Shown: one piece after another, positions 1-6,372 of the stretch | Layout: the number at the start of each line of letters is the position of its first letter | How positions within the stretch are numbered: the stretch's first letter is position 1 | Made by a program: the position numbers and the translations under genes | DNA from: Bulleidia sp. | GTDB lineage: Bacteria; Bacillota_I; Bacilli_A; Erysipelotrichales; Erysipelotrichaceae | NCBI GenBank assembly: GCA_016293365.1 | Contig: JAEDEK010000042.1 | Coordinates: 1 to 14,308, forward strand | Length of the DNA stretch: 14,308 bases | Direction of reading: 5' to 3' | Notes under the pieces: model-generated | What the model was told of the DNA's origin: nothing | Seen by the model: only the letters and a program-made list of their open reading frames with translations | The model's database searches: none

Positions 1-378
1 TGCTGCATAACTGATAAAGAGGAGACAATGAAATGGCGGATACAGGATTATTTCATTGTGCTTACTGCTTTTGTCATGCTATGTATCCTAATTACGATGT
101 CAATGGTTAATCATACAATAACAGTAACATTGTATGGTTTTGAACAGATCTGTGACTATAACATGCGAGAGGCATTGTATCAGATCCCCTACATAGGTGG
201 TCTTCAGGGGAGGTATTATGTTCCGTTCCTTATGCTGCCGTTTATGCTGTTGCCACAGACAATCACTGTCCATAGTATGAGAAATAAAAGAATATTAAGA
301 GTTATCAGTATTCTATTTTTCCTGTGTGTGGCAGTATATATTTCGTATCTGCTTTTGAATAGATACTGGATTGTATAA
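1..378 (+). CDS. DUF2142 family membrane protein, C-terminal end (5' end outside window)
   Basis: This is the tail of a polytopic membrane protein. The reading frame is open from base 1 to the TAA at 376-378, giving 125 codons. An ATG at 28 has a GAGGAG in front of it, but I take that as chance: codons upstream stay open, and the piece aligns end to end with the last ~100 residues of the complete DUF2142 protein at 3874-5574. Both have a charged loop, a hydrophobic helix, an external loop, the hallmark G-x-QGRY-(Y/F)-x-P (here at bases 196-225), then two more helices and a short end. DUF2142 proteins are placed with GT-C type lipid-linked-sugar glycosyltransferases in surface polysaccharide loci; a role in adding side-chain sugars on the outer membrane face is inference. 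A separate small 116-residue protein from the ATG at 28 is the less likely alternative. Confidence 0.75.
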   Translation, partial: CCITDKEETMKWRIQDYFIVLTAFVMLCILITMSMVNHTITVTLYGFEQICDYNMREALYQIPYIGGLQGRYYVPFLMLPFMLLPQTITVHSMRNKRILRVISILFFLCVAVYISYLLLNRYWIV

Positions 379-424
379 AATCTAATTGAAAGTAGCTATC
401 GTAATTCAGTATCAATGCGGAGTT

Positions 425-430
425 GAGGTG
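425..430 (+). promoter_or_regulatory. Ribosome binding site fixing the start at ATG 437
   Basis: GAGGTG lies 6 bases before ATG 437. The frame is also open back to a TTG at 386, but that codon has no purine-rich site before it, so the ATG is preferred and the 17 upstream codons are treated as untranslated. Confidence 0.7.
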
Positions 431-436
431 ATTAAT

Positions 437-3400
437 ATGAATGAAAAAATAATAAAAATGATGAATAGAGTGAGTGGGCTGTTCTATCATATTGATGTTT
501 TTCTTCAGAATCAGGATGTATTTGTTCTAAAGGGCTGGCTGTTTTCGAAAAGGGCAAAAATCACTGATTTACATTTTCTGATTCAGGATGATAAAGGGAA
601 ATACTATGTATTAAAGGGCAATTACAGAATCAGAAGAGCAGATGTTTCAAGTGCATTTCATACCAGCAGTGCGGAGAAAAGTGGTTTTTATGTATCGGCA
701 ATTGTTGAAAACTGCCTCTCATATAAAGTATGGTTGCTGTACAAAAGAAATGGCCTGAATAAAAAGATCTATGTAGGTACTATTGAAAATGAAGATGCAG
801 TAACTAATAAAGAGGCAGTAATAACAGAGATTCAGCAGGATGAACTCGGGTTTGATCTCCAGCGTTTTACTGCAAAACAGAACGAATATACATACAGTTT
901 TCCACAGGAGTATTATTCGGAATGTATTGATCTGATCATTCCTGTTTATAATGGATACAGGTTTTTCGATAGACTTTTTTCCACGATTACACATACAGGT
1001 ATGAAATACAGAATGATTATCATTGATGATAAGAGTCCTGATGAAAGAGTATTTTCTTATCTTCAGAAATATGCGGAAGGAAAAGACAATGTAATTCTGC
1101 TTCAGAATGAAGAGAATCTTGGGTTTGTCAAGACGGTTAACCGTGGATTAAGCATAGCTTCCAATCATGTTGCATTGATAAACACAGATATTGAACTTCC
1201 TGAAGAGTGGTTGGAAAGACTGATGCTTCCGATTCTGAAAGATGGATCCATAGCATCTACAACTCCATATACGACCTGTGGAACAATCTGCAGTTTCCCT
1301 GATTTTCTGAAAGATAATTCACTGTTCCTCGGATTGAGCGTGGATGAAATTGACTCCTGCTTCAAAAAGATCAAACCACCATATACGGCAATGCCAACAG
1401 GTGTTGGCTTCTGTATGGGGATGAATAAAAATGTGTTGCAGGAAATCGGTGATCTGGATGCGGAAACCTTTGGCAAGGGATATGCGGAAGAAAATGACTG
1501 GTGTCAGAGAGCAATTGAAGCCGGTTATAGAAATGTTCAGGTTGAAAACCTTTTTGTATTCCATAATCATGGTGGTAGTTTCCCGAGTGAAGAAAAGAAG
1601 CGTCTGATTGCTGAACATGAGAAACTTCTTCTGAAAAAGCATCCTGGATATAACAGAGATGTAGCTAATTTCTGCTCTATCGATCCAAATAAACAGCTTC
1701 GACAGTTCATTGAATTGAATATTCTGCAGAAGTATAACCGGGCACATACAATCCTTGCATTAGATCATGCTTTAGGTGGCGGAGCGTCAAATTACCTGAT
1801 CAAACAGAAAAATGAGAATCTGGATAAAGGAAATCATTTTATCATTGTCCGTTTTAATACGATAAATGATCTTTTTGAGATTGAGTACAGTTTTGAAAGC
1901 AGAACCATCCGGGCATATGCAGCAATGGATACTGGATTGATGAATATCATTTCATATTTCAATGTGGACGAAATCTGGATTAATGAACTGGTAAGCTATC
2001 TGAATCTTTTTGATGTCTTGCGTCAATTGACAGATTATTCCTTATCTAACAGTATTCCTGTTCGAATGTTATTCCATGATTACTATGCAGTCTGTCCGAC
2101 AATTAATTTATTAAATGATCAGAACAGATTCTGTGGTGTTCCATGTATTTCAGATTGTGAAAAATGTATTTCCAGAACAACTATGAAGCAGACAATGGGG
2201 TTTGACTCCATGACGCAATGGAGACAGGAGTGGAAAGCCTTTTTGAGGAGCTGTTCTGAGGTGGTGTTCTTTTCTGAAAGTACAAAAGAACTGGCTGAGC
2301 GTGCTTATGGGGAACTGCCTAATTCAAAAATCATTCCTCACCAGATCAGTTATATTCCAAAGGTAGAAAAGAAAAACAAGACAACAGAATCTATAAATAT
2401 CGGGTTACTTGGTGTTTTATCAAAGCATAAAGGAGAAGAAATTGTCAAAGATCTTCTCAAAGAGATAGATTCAAGAAAACTGGATATCAATCTGAAACTG
2501 ATCGGGTATGCAGAGGATATCAGAAATGGGCGTCATTTCTATCAGACAGGGTCTTATACCAGAAACAGTATTCCATCTCTTGCATTGATGAATGATATTG
2601 ATGTATTTCTGATTCCTTCCATATGGCCGGAGACATTTTCCTATACTAGTGAAGAAATCATGAAAATGGGTTTCCCGTTGATGTGTTTTGATATGGGTGC
2701 ACCGGCAGAAAGAACAAAGAAATATGAAAAGGGAATCATCATACCTGAGGTATCGGCGGAATCGATTCTTGACACACTGATGAATCATCCGATTGTCAGT
2801 CAGATCAAACAGATGCCGATTAACAGGAGCAGGGTTCTGTTTGTGGTGGAAGATGTTACTTTCTCTTCAAGATATCGCGTTGATCATCTGCGTGAACAGC
2901 TGATTCTGCGCGGAATTGCATCTGATTGTGTATCTCAGGAAAATATTGGAAAACAGAATCTGGATAACTATGTATCCGTTGTTGTGTACAGATCCACAGC
3001 TGTGTCAACGATAGAAGCATTGAAAAAAGAGGCTGAAACAAGAAATATTCCTGTTTATTATGATATTGATGATTTCATTTTTGATTTCAATGCAATCAGG
3101 AATCTGGAATTTCTGAATGGCGATGAGTACAAAAACTTTGATCAGTACTGTTATAACATCAGAAATACAATGGAGTTGTGTGACGGTTACATTACTTCAA
3201 CCTTCGCTCTGCAGCGAGAGATACAAAGAGCATTTCCTGATAGGCCTGTAGTGATTAACAGAAATGTTGCCAGCCTTGAGATGAAGGCATTGTCAATTGC
3301 TGAAATCAATCCGAAGAAAACATCAGATATTGTAATCGGTTATTTCAGTGGGACAAAAACACATAATGCAGATTTTGAAAGCATTAAGGATGTACTGATC

Positions 3401-3877
3401 GAACTGATGAAACAGTATGCGGATGTCAGACTTCTGGTAGGTGGTCAGCTTACGATGCCGGAAGAATTCAATGATTTCGGTGATCGTATCCAGAAATTTG
3501 ATTTTGTTGACTGGCGTCAGCTTCCAAGGTTGATCCGGCGCGCGGATATCAATCTGATGCCATTGGAAGATTCGGTATTCCATGCATGTAAATCTGAGAA
3601 TAAATGGATGGAAGCCGGTCTTGTATGTGTTCCGACGATTGCAAGTTCAAATGAAGAACTTGACAGAATCATCGAAGATGGAAAAGATGGATTCCTATGT
3701 CATAATACGGAAGAATGGAAAAACAAACTTGAGTTATTGATCAAAGACAGAAATTTGAGAGAAACAATGGCTTGCGAAGTTCACGAAAGAGTTCTGTCAC
3801 AGTACACAACAGAAAATGTTGAAGATGCTGTTCTGGATTTGCTGGAAACAAAGCAAACCAGCCATAACCCATTATGA
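437..3877 (+). CDS. Triple-domain glycosyltransferase (N-terminal accessory domain, GT2, GT4-like, GT4)
   Basis: A 1146-residue cytoplasmic enzyme that appears to join three glycosyltransferase domains. Residues ~15-125 form an accessory domain with a K-G-W-x-F, R-x-DV and S-G-F pattern seen at the N-terminus of other large surface-glycan transferases. Residues ~163-400 are a GT-A fold GT2 domain: IDLIIPVYNG, IIIDDKSPDE, the metal-site NTD at 249-251, and an E-x-NDWC-x-R motif near 351-358. Residues ~436-785 are GT4-like: GGGASNYL, then GLLGVLSKHKGEE and PETFSYTSEE (an E-x7-E pair at 732 and 740). This part also carries a cysteine cluster at 553, 566, 570, 574 and 577. Residues ~798-1140 are a second GT4 unit with YDIDDFIFD, IGYFSGTKTHN and a K-x2-E near 1056-1059. 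The stop overlaps the next start (ATGA), so translation is coupled to the DUF2142 protein. Sugar donors cannot be read from the sequence; assembly or decoration of a rhamnan-like glycan is inference. Confidence 0.88.
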   Translation: MNEKIIKMMNRVSGLFYHIDVFLQNQDVFVLKGWLFSKRAKITDLHFLIQDDKGKYYVLKGNYRIRRADVSSAFHTSSAEKSGFYVSAIVENCLSYKVWLLYKRNGLNKKIYVGTIENEDAVTNKEAVITEIQQDELGFDLQRFTAKQNEYTYSFPQEYYSECIDLIIPVYNGYRFFDRLFSTITHTGMKYRMIIIDDKSPDERVFSYLQKYAEGKDNVILLQNEENLGFVKTVNRGLSIASNHVALINTDIELPEEWLERLMLPILKDGSIASTTPYTTCGTICSFPDFLKDNSLFLGLSVDEIDSCFKKIKPPYTAMPTGVGFCMGMNKNVLQEIGDLDAETFGKGYAEENDWCQRAIEAGYRNVQVENLFVFHNHGGSFPSEEKKRLIAEHEKLLLKKHPGYNRDVANFCSIDPNKQLRQFIELNILQKYNRAHTILALDHALGGGASNYLIKQKNENLDKGNHFIIVRFNTINDLFEIEYSFESRTIRAYAAMDTGLMNIISYFNVDEIWINELVSYLNLFDVLRQLTDYSLSNSIPVRMLFHDYYAVCPTINLLNDQNRFCGVPCISDCEKCISRTTMKQTMGFDSMTQWRQEWKAFLRSCSEVVFFSESTKELAERAYGELPNSKIIPHQISYIPKVEKKNKTTESINIGLLGVLSKHKGEEIVKDLLKEIDSRKLDINLKLIGYAEDIRNGRHFYQTGSYTRNSIPSLALMNDIDVFLIPSIWPETFSYTSEEIMKMGFPLMCFDMGAPAERTKKYEKGIIIPEVSAESILDTLMNHPIVSQIKQMPINRSRVLFVVEDVTFSSRYRVDHLREQLILRGIASDCVSQENIGKQNLDNYVSVVVYRSTAVSTIEALKKEAETRNIPVYYDIDDFIFDFNAIRNLEFLNGDEYKNFDQYCYNIRNTMELCDGYITSTFALQREIQRAFPDRPVVINRNVASLEMKALSIAEINPKKTSDIVIGYFSGTKTHNADFESIKDVLIELMKQYADVRLLVGGQLTMPEEFNDFGDRIQKFDFVDWRQLPRLIRRADINLMPLEDSVFHACKSENKWMEAGLVCVPTIASSNEELDRIIEDGKDGFLCHNTEEWKNKLELLIKDRNLRETMACEVHERVLSQYTTENVEDAVLDLLETKQTSHNPL

Positions 3878-5574
3878 ATATCACTTTCAATCAGAAGACT
3901 TACAGATGGATGATAACAGCTGAATGTGTGATGGCTGCAGTTGGAACAGTCTTCATATTGGTTCATCACACCTCATGCAGCTGGATGATTCTGTCATTGC
4001 TGCTGATCAGCTCAGCATTGAATATATGGATATGCAGGAAATGTGAGTTGATCCGCAGATCCGTATTATGGCACGCTATCCAGATGACACAGACAGGAAT
4101 ATTTCTGTTTCTGGATCAGCAATTTGCGGTCCTGACATTCTATTCCGGTGTTTCAGTCTTGTTGGAATGTCTTCTTTTCGGCTCGACTCTTGTCTGTTAT
4201 TATGGGGCAATTATCAGAAAATGGCGCGTAGAGACTCTGTTTCTGACAATTGCCATCCCATATGGAGTCTTTATGAGCCTTTCATTACCTGTCAAAAGCG
4301 TACCGGATGAAATAGCGCATATATATACTTCATATCATATGGCAGATCATATGCTTCAGATTGAAGATACAGATGACAATTCATTCTCAATCAGACAGCA
4401 GGACTGGGTATTCCTGAGCGCACCGATCGAATATGAAAACAGCAAGGAGTTGATGAATGAAATCTACAAAGCCGCTCTTGCCGAATCATATGAATCAGTG
4501 ATTGAGCAGGATGCAGAAGTCTGTCTGAATGGAAATGAAGTTGCATACGTATTATCTGCAGCAGGTATTGCCGCAGGTCAGTTATTGAACTGGAATGCCT
4601 TCTGGACATTGAATGCTGGGCGTATGATGAACTTACTGCAGTATGTTCTGCTGATATATCTGGCGATAAAAGTGATGCCATCGTTAAAACTTGTACCTTT
4701 TACGGTTTCTTTGCTTCCGATGGCTATGCAGCAGGGAATGTCCTATTCATATGACAGCCTTGTTATTGGACTTTCGATATTTACTGTCTGTGGAGCATAC
4801 GGATTAAAACGATGCCTGTCTTCAGATCGGAAAAAGTCAGTGATGTATGGATCATTACTGATCCTGTCAGGTCTGGTTTTAAGTTCCATGAAAAGCCACA
4901 GTTATATTTTTGTGGCAATCGTACCGTTGATTGTCCTGCTTTCAGATAACAGATTATTCCGCAGAATTCTTGTCTGGATTTTGAGGGTTATGATTGCCTG
5001 TGTTCTGATTTTTGCAGTTTATATGGTAGTGGATGTGCTGTTTGATATCAAACCGTTATTCTCCGTACCGGTAAATCCTATCGCATGGCAGGACGGAGCA
5101 CAGGGATACACAATTCAGTATTTCCTCAATGAACCGTTTGATCTTCTGCTTGTATATGCTCGAACAGTGGTTGTGTATACACACTTTTATATCCGTTCTG
5201 CAATCAGCGATTATCTGGCCTGGCTCAGTATCCGTACACCACTGGTATTCGTTCCTCTATTTCTGTTATTCTGCTTTGCTGCAGCAAGAGAGGAAAAAAC
5301 AGATTATATCAATCAGACGGAAAAAAGATATTATATCGTGATGGCTATGATTACCGTTGCGTCTATTGTCATGGGACTGTTGCTGGCATGGACACCTGTA
5401 GGAACCGGGGTTTCATTAGGTGTTCAGGGCAGATATTTTCTTCCATTATTTGTTCCGTTCTTCCTTGTATTTAACAAAGGCGCAAGCAGGTTTCAGGGAT
5501 GCGGAAAATACCTGCCGGCTGCATATGCACTGACATTGATGGTGTTCTCAATCTGTCTGATTACCCGTTTCTAA
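3874..5574 (+). CDS. DUF2142 family polytopic membrane protein (GT-C-like)
   Basis: A 566-residue integral membrane protein with about twelve hydrophobic helices. Family signatures are PDEIAH at 144-149 in the first large external loop, YSYDSL at 291-296, MKSHSY at 339-344, and QGRYFLP at 518-524 before the last helices. The acidic pair in PDE sits where GT-C enzymes keep the catalytic acid of the first external loop; that catalytic role is inferred, not proven for DUF2142. The ATG overlaps the stop of the triple glycosyltransferase by 4 bases, so the two are probably made together. Its C-terminal part matches the partial protein at 1-378, so the glycosyltransferase is flanked by two DUF2142 paralogues. 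A likely job is transfer of a lipid-linked sugar onto the polymer outside the membrane; a transport role cannot be excluded. A strong terminator follows directly. Confidence 0.85.
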   Translation: MNITFNQKTYRWMITAECVMAAVGTVFILVHHTSCSWMILSLLLISSALNIWICRKCELIRRSVLWHAIQMTQTGIFLFLDQQFAVLTFYSGVSVLLECLLFGSTLVCYYGAIIRKWRVETLFLTIAIPYGVFMSLSLPVKSVPDEIAHIYTSYHMADHMLQIEDTDDNSFSIRQQDWVFLSAPIEYENSKELMNEIYKAALAESYESVIEQDAEVCLNGNEVAYVLSAAGIAAGQLLNWNAFWTLNAGRMMNLLQYVLLIYLAIKVMPSLKLVPFTVSLLPMAMQQGMSYSYDSLVIGLSIFTVCGAYGLKRCLSSDRKKSVMYGSLLILSGLVLSSMKSHSYIFVAIVPLIVLLSDNRLFRRILVWILRVMIACVLIFAVYMVVDVLFDIKPLFSVPVNPIAWQDGAQGYTIQYFLNEPFDLLLVYARTVVVYTHFYIRSAISDYLAWLSIRTPLVFVPLFLLFCFAAAREEKTDYINQTEKRYYIVMAMITVASIVMGLLLAWTPVGTGVSLGVQGRYFLPLFVPFFLVFNKGASRFQGCGKYLPAAYALTLMVFSICLITRF

Positions 5575-5577
5575 TGT

Positions 5578-5623
5578 GTGAAGTCTATGTGATTTTTCGA
5601 GTTTTTCATGGACTTCACTTTTT
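5578..5623 (+). terminator. Rho-independent terminator after the DUF2142 gene
   Basis: A 12-bp stem pairs 5578-5589 (GTGAAGTCTATG) with 5607-5618 (CATGGACTTCAC), with one G-T wobble, a 17-base T-rich loop, and a run of five T at 5619-5623. It starts 4 bases after the stop codon. No convincing sigma-A promoter was found between it and the next gene, so that gene may rely on partial read-through or an unrecognised promoter. Confidence 0.88.
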
Positions 5624-5664
5624 AATATCTGTTTTTTCGAGTAAACTTGATGATGTATTTTCAA

Positions 5665-5671
5665 AGAGGAG
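5665..5671 (+). promoter_or_regulatory. Ribosome binding site fixing the start at ATG 5677
   Basis: AGAGGAG lies 5 bases before ATG 5677. The frame is open back to a TTG at 5647 and ATGs at 5650 and 5653, but those would place this strong site inside the coding region and have no such site themselves. Confidence 0.85.
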
Positions 5672-5676
5672 TTCCT

Positions 5677-6354
5677 ATGCCAACTGGAAAAAGAAAAAAG
5701 AAAAAAACAAAAGTCAATACTATTCTGTTGTGTGTCATGCTGGCAGTAATGGCCGTCAGTGCGGGTGCACTTGGATGGAATATGTATAAAATCAACAGCA
5801 GTGCTGAAGACACTGACAATGATATAAAAGAAGATAAAGAGGATAAGCCATCCGATTCAATGTACAGTATTGGAAAAGATCCGATCAGTATTGGAAAAAC
5901 ATATTTTGAAGAATTGAACAAAGCAGTTGACTCCGGCGATCATGTGCAGATTTCCAGTGCACTGGTTAAATGCTTTGTGACGGAATATTATACCTGGACA
6001 AATAAGCAGGGAAACTTTGATATTGGTGGAATTCAATATATTTTCACCGATAGACAGAGTGATTTTGCAAGTTATACAAGAAACGACTATTATGCAGATA
6101 TGGATCTGTATATTTCTCAGCTTGGGTCAAAAAATCTGATGCAAGTATCGGAAGTTACTGTTACAGATGCAGTTGAAAGTGAGGACATGGTTGTTCTGAA
6201 TGCAGCTGGGGAAGAGGTCACATATCCATGTGTTACAGTTACTGCGCAATGGTCTTATGAATCCTGCTCAATGGATCTGAGTGCTGCTCAGACCGGTGGT
6301 GTATTTCAGGTTGTGAATCACGACGGCAGAATGGAAATTGCATCCATTCAGTAA
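5677..6354 (+). CDS. Membrane-anchored extracytoplasmic protein of unknown function
   Basis: A 225-residue protein that I do not recognise by name. It has a lysine/arginine-rich cytoplasmic start (residues 1-13), one membrane helix at ~14-34, a charged, mostly acidic linker at ~43-62, and a folded outer domain at ~65-225. There is no lipobox and no clear signal-peptidase site, so it is probably a type II membrane-anchored protein. The outer domain has a stretch of aromatic and glycine residues at 104-122 (YYTWTNKQGNFDIGG, then IQYI) and ends in an alternating strand pattern; its size and helix-then-strand layout would suit an NTF2/VirB8-like fold, but that is only a guess. It is 18 bases upstream of LCP protein 1, behind the same terminator, so the two are almost certainly co-expressed. 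A role beside the LCP ligase in polymer attachment is inferred from position only. Confidence 0.85.
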   Translation: MPTGKRKKKKTKVNTILLCVMLAVMAVSAGALGWNMYKINSSAEDTDNDIKEDKEDKPSDSMYSIGKDPISIGKTYFEELNKAVDSGDHVQISSALVKCFVTEYYTWTNKQGNFDIGGIQYIFTDRQSDFASYTRNDYYADMDLYISQLGSKNLMQVSEVTVTDAVESEDMVVLNAAGEEVTYPCVTVTAQWSYESCSMDLSAAQTGGVFQVVNHDGRMEIASIQ

Positions 6355-6372
6355 TGAAGAGGAGACAGTCAG

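Noticed and set aside
28..378. Free-standing 116-residue membrane protein from ATG 28
   Set aside because: It has a good GAGGAG before it, but the frame is open to base 1 and the product matches the C-terminus of the complete DUF2142 protein, so it is more likely the tail of a longer gene.
386..436. TTG start at 386 for the triple glycosyltransferase
   Set aside because: There is no ribosome binding site before TTG 386, while ATG 437 has GAGGTG at 6 bases, and the extra 17 residues match no family feature.
1319..1747. 142-residue minus-strand open frame inside the triple glycosyltransferase
   Set aside because: The plus-strand frame here encodes clear GT2 motifs; the reverse product has no recognisable domain.
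5499..5789. 96-residue + strand open frame across the first terminator
   Set aside because: It overlaps the end of DUF2142, the terminator hairpin and the start of the anchored protein in another frame; it is a chance frame.
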